Of a stretch of DNA of 13,277 nt, positions 6,801 to 13,277 are shown piece by piece. The stretch is from JBFLVQ01 sp040758525 (lineage in GTDB: Bacteria; Acidobacteriota; Blastocatellia; Chloracidobacteriales; JADJPF01), in contig JBFLVQ010000213.1 of NCBI GenBank assembly GCA_040758525.1, forward strand, positions 1 through 13,277, written 5' to 3'. Position 1 is the first letter of the stretch, and each line of letters begins with the position of its first letter. Under the pieces are notes generated by a model. That model was given only the letters and a program-made list of their open reading frames with translations, made no database searches and was not told the origin of the DNA. Both the position numbers and the translations under genes were made by a program.

Positions 6801-8445
6801 GCCTAGACTGGTTAAATGGCGGCGCGAAGATTCAGAAGGGGCGCGTATGCGTGATCAACTAAGATCTGCAGTACGCCAATGGGAAGAGCGTAACCGTCCA
6901 CAAGGGTTACTCTGGCGTGATGAGGCGCTGGCTGAATATCAGTTATGGCGTTCCCGTTATACTGGTAAGCTTACTGAGAGTGAAGAGGCATTTGGTCAGT
7001 TAAGCGTTCTACAAGCGCAACAATCTGAGCGTAAACGTAAGTATCTAGTACGTGGCGCACTGGCTGTGCTAATGGCAGGATTGATTGTGCTTGTGTTTAT
7101 GTATGACCGTACACAAAAGGCATTAGCATTGGTGCAAGTTAATGCTCAGCAGGCACAACTTAATGCCCAACAGGCAAAAAGTCAGTTGCTAGAACTTTAT
7201 GTAGAACAAGGACGACAAGAGTTTCTTGCTGGTAATCCTTTACGTGCTGCTGTCTATCTTAATGAGGCTTACAAGGAAGGCCAATATGGCGCCTCTTTAC
7301 GCTTTCTCCTAACACAGACATTAAAGCTAACCGATGCTCAACTTGCTTCGCTTGATGGCCATTTAGATGAAGTCGTCTCTGCTAATTTTAGTTCGGACGG
7401 CAAACTGCTTGTTACTGCTAGCACTGATAAGACGGCTAAACTATGGGATGCAGAGAATGCTAAATTCCTCTTCTCATTTGAGGGTCATGCCGCAGCAGTA
7501 AATTCTGCTGTATTCAGTCCCGATGGTAAGCGAGTTGTTACCGCCAGTAAGGATAACACGGCAAAAGTATGGGATGTTGCACAGGGCGTGTTGTTATTTT
7601 CATTAGAAGGGCATGCTGGCGAGGTGAATTATGCTACTTTCAGTTTAGATGGCAGCTATATTATTACTGCCAGTAGCGATCGCAGTGTGAAGGTTTGGAT
7701 AGCGCGTGATGGCACGCCAGTAACTACTTTGAATGGTCATGATGGTGCTGTCAATTACGCCAAATTTAATCCCGATAATAAGCGTGTAGTAACTGCTAGT
7801 AAAGATAACACCGCAAGATTGTGGGACATAACTAATGGACAACTGCTGCATTCATTACAAGGCCATACCGGAGAAGTGAATATGGCGCTGTTCAGCCCTG
7901 ATGGTCAAAGGGTTGTCACGGCGAGCAAAGACAATGCCGCGAAAGTTTGGGATTGTGATAGTGGTAAACTGCTATATTCGCTTGATGGGCATAATAATTG
8001 GGTCCTCAGTGTCTCTTACAGTCCCAATGGCAAAAATATTGTTACTGCTAGTCAGGACAGCACAGCAAAAATCTGGGATGCTTCCGATGGCAAACTTTTA
8101 GTCTCCCTGGATGGACATACCAATCTATTAAATACGGCATTATTTAGTTCTGACGGTGAGCGTATTGTTACTGCTAGTCAGGATAAGACCGCGAAAGTTT
8201 GGGATGCTGTCGATGGTAAACTGCTGGCTTCCTTAAATGGGCATGACTATCCAGTAAATTTCGCAATCTTTAGTCCTAATGGTGATCGTGTTGTTACAGG
8301 AAGTTATGATGCCACAGCAAAATTATGGGATGTACATCTAGAGACTCGTAGCGCCAAGGAGATTGCCGAGATTGTTACTCGGCGTGCGCCTTGGCGATTT
8401 GATCATGGCCGTCTAATTCCTGTTAAATCGGGCGCAGGCCGCTAG
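3874..8445 (+). CDS. Giant Ser/Thr kinase - nSTAND1 ATPase - WD40 propeller protein
   Basis: This 1523-residue protein has several domains. An active-looking Hanks kinase (residues 18-325) has G-E-G-G-F-G 25-30, lysine K47, H-R-D 140-142, D-F-G 163-165 and A-P-E 235-237, with an unusually long, A/S/P-rich activation segment. Residues 330-626 match nothing I can name; they hold a weak hydrophobic stretch (376-391) and a denser block (544-609). An nSTAND1 ATPase (about 627-1045) begins Y-L-G-L and has Walker A G-A-S-G-A-G-K-S 666-673, Walker B L-L-V-I-D-Q-F-E-E 742-750 and the family's H-E-A-L-L-x-x-W-P at 969-977. A basic patch and membrane helix (1058-1077) follow, then a Gln/Ala-rich helix and eight WD40 repeats (1157-1492). 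STAND ATPases are signal-dependent switches whose repeats sense and oligomerise. Positive charge before the helix suggests kinase and ATPase inside and propeller outside. The ligand and kinase targets are unknown. Confidence 0.93.
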   Translation: MSPIHESDPLIGRTLKEYVIREKLGEGGFGIVYRAEQSILSREAVIKVLHQKHWENRQIIDRFMREAKLASRLEHPYTAHIYDFGAEADGLMWIAMEYVRGTPLDKLLKAQGPLPLERFVPLLDKLCQVIHTAHESGIIHRDIKPANVMVVSRAGRLLPKLLDFGIAKGLGANATSVLAPAPAFNLPGLASGDTMEVAAKEIPSDTAGMLNSVSPLANISENQATQVLGSPAYMAPEQWDSNTIVDARMDIYAIGALTYEALTGRPPFQETGYALMYAHMIKEVPSLGPSFPPVLDSVIAKVMAKRSEDRYQTALEFANAFREAAGFSEKHVSLPQLEESLLDNILFSAPQPLAEAAANLRMARNARQARDSMLEIFRIIVRFLGLFALAAHAQTATDDKSNSQAATAILLQLRKKGLSEEEWLEATRKLSLPFVSRPDAHPIPEMVLLLCNKKEADRETDDLFEPLLEMQRRSLQGAASSEEQILAMLHQYLPKLNTLLTATRFLCEYQLIVPRESCMEKWMGLRKSRYDNVTSRSETIAAGHPWLADSEGHPVLSLWPFFQVAEPSPGVPELLFFLDGKGRQGAKLVAMPFGFEHHDAALWEWLRSNFFTAEDKAATAIQQEKTPYLGLAAFTASDADMFFGREREVESFLNRLRTYPLLAVVGASGAGKSSFVQAGVIPALPENWRAIIVRPGATPLASLSAQFAKEKIKLPELTLSVSPDTVALALREAAETSGKTFLLVIDQFEELFTLCLNNLERQLYAQMLARAARSAQDPVRLILTLRDDFLMRVKQLSGLSDKVGLGLELLATPAPRDLLRILTEPANRVGYEFEDPQLPQEIIDAVADKPGALPLMAFTAAKLWELRDRQFKQLKRKSYEGMGGIGGALAQHAEEMMSQLTQAEQRLVREAFRHLISSEGTRAILTRTELLQVLGQSREAERVVEKLIGARLLAASEGENGVERVEVVHEALLSAWPRLVKWRREDSEGARMRDQLRSAVRQWEERNRPQGLLWRDEALAEYQLWRSRYTGKLTESEEAFGQLSVLQAQQSERKRKYLVRGALAVLMAGLIVLVFMYDRTQKALALVQVNAQQAQLNAQQAKSQLLELYVEQGRQEFLAGNPLRAAVYLNEAYKEGQYGASLRFLLTQTLKLTDAQLASLDGHLDEVVSANFSSDGKLLVTASTDKTAKLWDAENAKFLFSFEGHAAAVNSAVFSPDGKRVVTASKDNTAKVWDVAQGVLLFSLEGHAGEVNYATFSLDGSYIITASSDRSVKVWIARDGTPVTTLNGHDGAVNYAKFNPDNKRVVTASKDNTARLWDITNGQLLHSLQGHTGEVNMALFSPDGQRVVTASKDNAAKVWDCDSGKLLYSLDGHNNWVLSVSYSPNGKNIVTASQDSTAKIWDASDGKLLVSLDGHTNLLNTALFSSDGERIVTASQDKTAKVWDAVDGKLLASLNGHDYPVNFAIFSPNGDRVVTGSYDATAKLWDVHLETRSAKEIAEIVTRRAPWRFDHGRLIPVKSGAGR
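7342..8349 (+). repeat. Eight in-frame WD40 repeats of exactly 126 bp
   Basis: Eight consecutive units of 42 codons, without a single insertion or deletion, each carry G-H near the start, a serine-rich F-S-x-D-G turn, and V-T-A-S-x-D-x-T-A-K-x-W-D at the end. Blade 3 lacks the final Asp (W-I) and blade 8 runs into the C-terminal tail. They should fold as a closed beta-propeller at the C-terminus. The DNA of the units differs widely at synonymous positions, so this is a protein-level repeat and not a recent DNA amplification. Confidence 0.92.
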
Positions 8446-8475
8446 TCTCCAATTTAATCCTGTTTAATCCTAAGG

Positions 8476-8525
8476 AAATAAAAAACCCGCTTGACCATAA
8501 CTGTAAGGGAAAGGTGCAAGCGGGT
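8476..8525 (-). terminator. Rho-independent terminator of the exported-protein gene
   Basis: The arms at 8485-8493 and 8517-8525 (ACCCGCTTG / CAAGCGGGT) make a perfect 9-bp GC-rich stem with a 23-nt loop. Read on the minus strand, the stem ends directly in TTTTTTATTT, a classic U-tract, so it terminates the minus-strand gene whose stop is at 8551. For the convergent plus-strand kinase gene (stop at 8445) the same hairpin forms but is followed by CCCCC, so termination in that direction would be weaker. Confidence 0.85.
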
Positions 8526-8550
8526 CCCCCTTAATCATTGGAAGGAAAGC

Positions 8551-10059
8551 TTACGAAGTTTGTGACAGTACCACCGGTCTAGCAAAGTAATTTACTAACC
8601 CAATTGGGAAGGTCGAGCGATTTAGCGTATCCAACGCTTGTAGTTGGGTAGTATTGAGATTGTCTACCACAGTAATAATGTCGAGTGCTAAACCAACCTG
8701 TTGATATAGATCTAACACATCTGGGACAATTGGCGAACTGGCATTGAGTCCATTTACAGCATTCTGCAGTGAGTTGATGGTATCGTTAGCAATTTGTTGT
8801 ACGACTACATTGCTAGAAGTCTTTAACACTTGGAAACCAGCAATCAGGTTATTTAGATTAATTATATAAGCGGCTCTGGGACCAGGATTGTTTACAAAGA
8901 ATGTCTTGAGCCGTTGTGCAGTCGCAGGATCATTGTCAGCAATTCTCGCAAATACTCTTGCGCCTTCATCACCACTAAAGACTATTTGCGGCGGAGTTGT
9001 ATTTGTTACTGGGAAATTACCATTGAAAAAGACTGTCATCGTCTGGTTATTGAAAATTAGTGATACCTCGACACCCTGTACCTTATCAGCAGAATTGATC
9101 TGATACTGTCTTAAGAATGGAATATCCTGTATTCCTATTGACAGTAAGTATGTGCTTACGGCATTACCAAAGACCTGATCAGGAACTGCCTGTGCTTGTG
9201 ATAATGCTTTAGCAGCATTAAAGGCAGGCAGGGCTGCCGCATTAGTAGCGGTTGGATTGTTAGTACCATTGATTGGTAAACGGTTAAACATGTAGTTGGC
9301 ATAACCGATTCCCAAAATATTTAACGCCGTGTTAAGGCTATATGTATCTACCGCAGAAATATTGGTAAGCGTCCTTAAGGTATTGGCAACCTGCTTATAG
9401 ACTGTATCTGGATCAGGGCTACGACCATTGAAATTGGCAATCTGATTATAAGCATTACCCAAGAAAGCGATAGTATTGTTGATTAACTGAACAGTTTGTG
9501 CATCTAGATTACTGTTATTTTTGATCTGTGTTAGCGCACTGGCAAGATTCTGAACATTTACTCCATAGTTGCGGCGTGAAGCTCGATCAATAGCATAGAG
9601 TTTGGCTATCTGATCGCGTTGAGTGCTAGTAAGCGGCTGAGCGTTTTTGGCATAAGAGAGCACCCCAGATAGGGTTAAATAGACTCTAGGGATTTGGGCG
9701 GTGCTCTGTGGTGGAAATGGATTTGATGGCGGTAAATTATTAAATAATCTCATAACCCCACCATCATTGAAGACCACCTCAACAGATTGAAGCTGATTAG
9801 CAGAGTTTACCGCCAAACTTGTGTTGGCATTATTGATTGTAGTGTTAGGGATACGGAAAGTGTTGGCAAGAAAGGTATTCAATGCAGCTTGAAAAGCCCC
9901 TCTAGGATTAAGCGCAGGGCTCGACTGGGCTTTACTTCCAGGAATAGCTCCTGTTAGTAAGATAAAGACGAACAGCAGTGCAAAGGCCGCGCTATTTTTT
10001 ATTGATAGATTGCCAGAGGATTTCACCTTTCTGACACCAGGATTTGCTCTAATGGTCAT
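8551..10059 (-). CDS. Exported Asn-rich protein with two homologous halves, function unknown
   Basis: I do not recognise this family. The 502-residue product starts with a basic N-region (1-21), a hydrophobic core (about 23-40) and S-K-A before Q45, which looks like a Sec signal peptide cleaved after A44. The mature part is rich in Asn, Ala and Thr; I find no Cys, Trp or His in it. It consists of two related halves, about 57-262 and 296-494. N-S-A-N-Q-L-Q-S-V-E-V (86-96) matches N-S-A-D-K-V-Q-G-V-E-V (322-332), and D-x-x-x-V-Y-K-Q-V (near 216-224) matches D-V-L-D-L-Y-Q-Q-V (447-455). Each half seems to be a short beta-rich segment followed by helices. An earlier in-frame ATG at 10092 exists, but the one at 10059 has the good ribosome site. 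It is probably a periplasmic or extracellular structural or binding protein. The gene has its own terminator. Confidence 0.8.
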   Translation of the reverse strand: MTIRANPGVRKVKSSGNLSIKNSAAFALLFVFILLTGAIPGSKAQSSPALNPRGAFQAALNTFLANTFRIPNTTINNANTSLAVNSANQLQSVEVVFNDGGVMRLFNNLPPSNPFPPQSTAQIPRVYLTLSGVLSYAKNAQPLTSTQRDQIAKLYAIDRASRRNYGVNVQNLASALTQIKNNSNLDAQTVQLINNTIAFLGNAYNQIANFNGRSPDPDTVYKQVANTLRTLTNISAVDTYSLNTALNILGIGYANYMFNRLPINGTNNPTATNAAALPAFNAAKALSQAQAVPDQVFGNAVSTYLLSIGIQDIPFLRQYQINSADKVQGVEVSLIFNNQTMTVFFNGNFPVTNTTPPQIVFSGDEGARVFARIADNDPATAQRLKTFFVNNPGPRAAYIINLNNLIAGFQVLKTSSNVVVQQIANDTINSLQNAVNGLNASSPIVPDVLDLYQQVGLALDIITVVDNLNTTQLQALDTLNRSTFPIGLVNYFARPVVLSQTS

Positions 10060-10065
10060 AATTAT

Positions 10066-10070
10066 CTCCT
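10066..10070 (-). promoter_or_regulatory. Shine-Dalgarno of the exported-protein gene
   Basis: On the minus strand AGGAG, within AAAGGAGA, lies 6 nt before the ATG at 10059. This selects that start over the ATG at 10092 and gives a protein that opens with a normal signal peptide. Confidence 0.8.
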
Positions 10071-10143
10071 TTAAATAATTTAAGATACCCACACAGAAAG
10101 AGTTTGCACAGGATTACCCTTAGCAGCGAAATACTGCCCACCA

Positions 10144-10160
10144 TTTTTTTAGATTTTTTT
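10144..10160. promoter_or_regulatory. Two phased A7/T7 tracts upstream of the exported-protein gene
   Basis: Two runs of seven T (10144-10150 and 10154-10160; A on the minus strand) are spaced 10 bp apart, one helical turn, which is the pattern of intrinsically bent DNA or an UP-type element. They lie about 85-100 bp before the ATG at 10059. I could not find a strong -35/-10 pair beside them, so the promoter position is open. Confidence 0.4.
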
Positions 10161-10170
10161 GTTATGCCAG

Positions 10171-10189
10171 AGTAGACAGGTATTCTACT
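10171..10189. other. Weak dyad in the gap between the TPR kinase and the exported-protein gene
   Basis: AGTAGA and TCTACT form a 6-bp dyad around 7 nt. A second near-palindrome, GCTAATTTAGC, lies at 10235-10245, just after the kinase stop codon at 10253. Neither is followed by a proper U-tract on the minus strand, so I do not call a terminator. They are the only symmetric elements I see in this 193-bp gap. Confidence 0.25.
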
Positions 10190-10252
10190 TTGTCCTCTTT
10201 AAATAAACGCGAAGATTACCATCCAGAAGGACCAGCTAATTTAGCAGGTTGT

Positions 10253-13108
10253 CTACGGGGCTGTGGTTTTGGTTGATTTTGTGAGTGTTAGCAGAGCACG
10301 ATATTGTGCTGTCTTAGCGGGTTTGTTCCATCCTTGATAGAGTTTGATGATACGGTTTAAGGCTTGTAATACGCGTTGGCTTCTTTCTCCTCCACGACTA
10401 CTATTTATACGGGGGTAACTAGCTACTAAAAGCTCTTCTGCCTCTTGATAACGTTGTAAGGCGGTTAAACAGCCACCCAATACACTCTCAGCATCGGCAA
10501 TTAACCAGTGATCTTTAGGTAGTCGTTTGCGCCGAATTGCTAATGCTTCACGTAGCAGCGGTTCAGCTTCATTAGCGGCGCCACGGTTGGTAAGCAAGCG
10601 ACCCAATTCAAGTAATGAAGTAGCAATGGTTGTATGTTGAGCAGGCAATGCTTCTCGACCAAGCGCCAGCGCTTGACGCAATAAAGACTCGGCAGCGTTG
10701 TAATCACCTTGGTTAGCTAAGAGTGTGGCAAGATGGTTGAGGATTAATACTGAATTGGGATGTTTATCACCAAGAAGGTGACTATTCATTGAGAGTGATT
10801 GTCGATATAAGCGTTCTGCTTCTTGATAGTCTTGATTGGCCTCTCGTACTCTTGCCAGGTTCTTCTTGCTAATAGCAGTAAGTTGATGTTCTCTCAATAG
10901 CTTCTCAAACATAGCGATTGTTTCTGTCAATAACGATTGTGCGGTTGCATAATCACCTTTCTCATAGCATACCATTGCTAGTCCATTTAAGCTTCTGGCA
11001 ATTTCAAAATGCTCTTTACCTAGCAACTTGCGTTTGATCGTAACGGCTTGGCGAAAAAGTGGCTCAGCCGTATCATAATTGCCAATCTCCATCTCTATTG
11101 TAGCTAGATTACTTATCGCATTTGCCATACTGGTACTAATACCATCTGGGCCAAGCGATTTTTTATATATTGCAATAGCTTCGCGAGCCAACTGTTCAGC
11201 TTCTCCATATTCGCCAATTTCGCGTAATGCGCCACTAAGATTATTTATTGTTTTCGCTACATCAGGATGTTCATTGCCTAATAGTTCACGTCTGATTGCT
11301 ACGGCTTCACGATAGTAGGTCTCAGAAACTCTATATTCACCTTTGTGTTGAGAGACTATTGCCAAATTATTGAGGTTGGCGGCAACACGTAGATCTTTAT
11401 TACCAAAATATTGTCGGTTGATTGCCAGCGCTTCATGTAAGAGCGGTTTGGCACGCTGGTAATTACCTTTTTCCATAAATAAGAGTCCCAGATTATTTAA
11501 GCAGGAAGCCACCTCTTGATGCTTATTACCAAATGTCTGGCGATTGATCTTCAGCGCACCTTCCAGTAGTGGCAGAGCTTTATCATATAATCCTTGTCTA
11601 AAATATACCGTCCCCATTGTCCCCATCAGTTTCGCCTGTATCTCTGGTTGATCATTAAATTCGTTGATAATCCTTTCTGCGCCTTTATCGAGGATATCTT
11701 GTGCAGTAATAACATTACCTTGTGCTTTATTGGGTTCAGAGGTCTCAAATAGTTCTACTAGAAAGGCAGACACTCGTTGAGCTTTATCACGTTCGCGGGC
11801 AATGCGCGCCGATTGTACTATTATTGTGACAAACACGCCAATAAGCGCACAGAGTAACAGACTAGCTATTGCCAGCGGGAACTTATTTCTACGGATAAAT
11901 TTCGCGCTACGATAGCTAAAAGTATCTTTTCTGGCAATTACTGGGTGACCGGCAAGATGACGACGGATATCTTCGGCAAACTGTTCAACCGAATTATAGC
12001 GCCGTTTTGCCTCCTTGCGCATTGCCATCATTATTATATTATCTAGATCTCCATTGAGGCGACGGCGCAGTTTATCAGGCCAACCTTCGCGTGCCTTGCT
12101 TACTAACTCTGGCGTCAGTGTGATGGGGGTAGTGCCATTCTTATTTGGCATTGTCTCTACACGGTTGATAGCTAGACTAGGCTTATCCGGTTCTTCTTCA
12201 CATACTGCTTTTAAGATATCATTAGAGAGTCGGCTCTTGATACGGTAGGGGCGATGTCCTGTAAGTAGCTCATAAAGCAGAACGCCTAATGAATAGACAT
12301 CGCTAGCAGCAGTAATGGTTTCACCCCGCACCTGTTCTGGACTGGCATATTCTGGTGTCATCAATCGGAACATTGTTGCAGTTGGATCAATGGTAGCATC
12401 AGAAAATTCGGCATTGAGTACTTTGGCAATACCAAAATCGAGCAATTTGGGCACACCATCGTTAGTGACAAGAATATTGCCCGGTTTCATATCACGATGC
12501 ACAATAAGATTCTGATGCGAATATTGGACACCAGAGCAGACGGCAAGAAAGAGTTTGAGTCGCTCAGTAATAGAGAGTTGATTGCTATCACAATATTCGT
12601 CAACCGGTTTGCCTTCTATATACTCCATTACAAAGTAAGGCAGACCGTCAGGAGTAGTACCACCATCAAGCAATTTGGCAATATTGAGATGATCTAGATT
12701 GGCAAGGATCTGTCGTTCTTTTTGAAAGCGACGAATGATCTCCTTACTATCCATACCACGCTTAACCAGTTTTATTGCAACACGTTTTTGAAAGTCATTG
12801 GCACGCACACCTAAATAGACTGTGCCCATTCCTCCATGCCCAATCTCACGTATGATTTTATATGGGCCAATATGCTGCTCAATGGTTTTAGTCTCTGTGT
12901 CTACAAGCAGTTTGGCAGCGCCAGCAAAGATCGGTGTAGCAATAAAATCTTCTTCCTTTTCATAAGCGGCAATGAGTGATTCAACCTCTTTTCGTATTGA
13001 TAGATCATCACCACAAACCTCTGCTAGGAATGCGGCTCGCTCATCTGCCTGTTGTGCTAACGCAGAATGAAACAGTTCTTTGACTCGTTGCCAATCTTCA
13101 GGAGTCAT
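10253..13108 (-). CDS. Membrane Ser/Thr kinase with eleven TPR repeats, partner of ECF-like sigma factor
   Basis: This 951-residue protein begins with a short helical domain (1-50, M-T-P-E-D-W) common in acidobacterial kinases encoded beside ECF-like sigma factors. A Hanks kinase follows (about 83-390), with G-H-G-G-M-G 90-95, ATP lysine K113, H-R-D 204-206, D-F-G 224-226 and S-P-E 256-258, all intact, so it should be catalytically active. A membrane helix lies at about 411-431, then eleven TPR units of about 42 residues (489-951), of the kinesin-light-chain type (N-N-L-A / G-x-Y-x-x-A-E-x-L-x-x-x-A). TPRs bind protein partners. Basic residues flank both sides of the helix, so topology is not certain. 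The start lies 2 bp after the stop of the sigma gene and has no good ribosome site, suggesting translational coupling. By analogy with other ECF/kinase pairs, it may phosphorylate and control that sigma factor. Confidence 0.92.
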   Translation of the reverse strand: MTPEDWQRVKELFHSALAQQADERAAFLAEVCGDDLSIRKEVESLIAAYEKEEDFIATPIFAGAAKLLVDTETKTIEQHIGPYKIIREIGHGGMGTVYLGVRANDFQKRVAIKLVKRGMDSKEIIRRFQKERQILANLDHLNIAKLLDGGTTPDGLPYFVMEYIEGKPVDEYCDSNQLSITERLKLFLAVCSGVQYSHQNLIVHRDMKPGNILVTNDGVPKLLDFGIAKVLNAEFSDATIDPTATMFRLMTPEYASPEQVRGETITAASDVYSLGVLLYELLTGHRPYRIKSRLSNDILKAVCEEEPDKPSLAINRVETMPNKNGTTPITLTPELVSKAREGWPDKLRRRLNGDLDNIIMMAMRKEAKRRYNSVEQFAEDIRRHLAGHPVIARKDTFSYRSAKFIRRNKFPLAIASLLLCALIGVFVTIIVQSARIARERDKAQRVSAFLVELFETSEPNKAQGNVITAQDILDKGAERIINEFNDQPEIQAKLMGTMGTVYFRQGLYDKALPLLEGALKINRQTFGNKHQEVASCLNNLGLLFMEKGNYQRAKPLLHEALAINRQYFGNKDLRVAANLNNLAIVSQHKGEYRVSETYYREAVAIRRELLGNEHPDVAKTINNLSGALREIGEYGEAEQLAREAIAIYKKSLGPDGISTSMANAISNLATIEMEIGNYDTAEPLFRQAVTIKRKLLGKEHFEIARSLNGLAMVCYEKGDYATAQSLLTETIAMFEKLLREHQLTAISKKNLARVREANQDYQEAERLYRQSLSMNSHLLGDKHPNSVLILNHLATLLANQGDYNAAESLLRQALALGREALPAQHTTIATSLLELGRLLTNRGAANEAEPLLREALAIRRKRLPKDHWLIADAESVLGGCLTALQRYQEAEELLVASYPRINSSRGGERSQRVLQALNRIIKLYQGWNKPAKTAQYRALLTLTKSTKTTAP
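10256..11644 (-). repeat. Eleven tandem TPR units
   Basis: Starting at residue 489 of the TPR kinase, the sequence divides into eleven units: nine of exactly 42 residues, one of 44 (fifth, residues 657-700) and one of 41 (sixth, 701-741). Most end in a G-x-x-H-like turn and contain the Y-x-x-A-E-x-L core. The last two units are degenerate. The pattern matches the kinesin-light-chain TPR type, in which each unit is a helix pair plus a longer connecting turn. Confidence 0.88.
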
Positions 13109-13110
13109 AC

Positions 13111-13277
13111 TTAATGCGATCTTTTCAGCTCACGACACAGCCAAGCTCTTGCCATCGTCCATTCACGCTTGATCGTGGTAGGTGAAATTCCTAACACTTC
13201 TGCCGTCTCTTCAATTGAAAGCCCGCCAAAGAATCGTAGTACAATACCACGACTCTGTTGTGGATCGAGCTTCGCTA
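13111..13277 (-). CDS. ECF-like sigma factor, C-terminal region 4 (5' part outside window)
   Basis: The minus strand encodes the last 54 residues of a sigma factor, with no start in the window. The visible part opens A-K-L-D-P-Q-Q-S-R-G and continues with V-L-R-F-F-G-G-L-S-I-E-E-T-A, then V-L-G-I-S-P-T-T-I-K-R-E-W and A-R-A-W-L-C-R-E-L. This is region 4.2, the helix-turn-helix that reads the -35 element. The D-P-Q-Q-S-R start and R-E-W recognition-helix end are like the ECF-like sigma factors (PF07638 / TIGR02999 type) common in Acidobacteriota and Planctomycetes. The stop at 13111-13113 is 2 bp from the ATG of the kinase-TPR gene, so the two form an operon. No anti-sigma factor is visible; the kinase is the likely regulator, by analogy. 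Promoter and N-terminal half lie beyond the window. Confidence 0.88.
   Translation of the reverse strand, partial: AKLDPQQSRGIVLRFFGGLSIEETAEVLGISPTTIKREWTMARAWLCRELKRSH

Noticed and set aside
7342..8349. Regular 126-bp periodicity that could suggest a CRISPR array or satellite repeat
   Set aside because: The period is in frame, keeps WD40 residues and varies at synonymous sites; there are no near-identical repeats separated by unique spacers.
10060..10092. Longer N-terminus of the exported protein from ATG at 10092
   Set aside because: The added residues sit before a strong ribosome binding site for the ATG at 10059 and would place extra residues ahead of a normal signal peptide.
12015..12697. 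Three short plus-strand frames opposite the kinase domain of the TPR kinase
   Set aside because: They mirror conserved kinase codons on the other strand and overlap each other; no independent evidence.

Overview
The window is about 95% coding, with short gaps between genes and moderate-to-low GC. It holds six protein genes plus the tail of a seventh, an ECF-type sigma factor at the right edge. Hanks-type Ser/Thr kinases are fused to long repeat arrays (TPR, WD40), and one kinase sits directly behind an ECF-like sigma factor. Its N-terminus begins with the M-T-P-E-D-W-x-x-V-K-x-L-F pattern. This combination is typical of Acidobacteriota, perhaps Blastocatellia; that assignment is inference from gene style, not from a phylogenetic marker.

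Left region (1-3709): a small zinc-ribbon membrane protein on the + strand, possibly cut by the window edge, runs tail-to-tail into a Wzx-like lipid-linked glycan flippase on the - strand, and the two coding regions overlap by 44 bp. Upstream of the flippase on the same strand is a divergent ABC1/AarF/UbiB-family atypical kinase. A 12-bp perfect hairpin lies between them. A near-consensus sigma-70 promoter precedes the UbiB-like gene.

Centre (3874-8445): one very large + strand gene encodes a 1523-residue protein. It joins a Hanks Ser/Thr kinase, an unassigned middle region, an nSTAND1-type ATPase, a transmembrane helix and eight WD40 blades of exactly 42 residues. It is transcribed divergently from the UbiB-like kinase.

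Right region (8551-13277): an exported, asparagine-rich protein made of two related halves lies on the - strand. It converges on the giant kinase across a strong intrinsic terminator. Upstream of it, also on the - strand, an ECF-like sigma factor (C-terminus only) is followed after 2 bp by a 951-residue kinase with a transmembrane segment and eleven 42-residue TPR units.

Functionally the window is a signalling neighbourhood: three kinases of different classes, one of them probably coupled to a sigma factor, with envelope genes (flippase, exported protein) between them. Both Hanks kinases follow one plan, a kinase head, a membrane helix and a repeat scaffold, which suggests membrane-anchored signal relays. 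The best candidate for something undescribed is the kinase-nSTAND-WD40 protein with its unassigned middle domain, followed by the duplicated exported protein. I see no tRNA, rRNA, CRISPR array, insertion sequence or phage gene.
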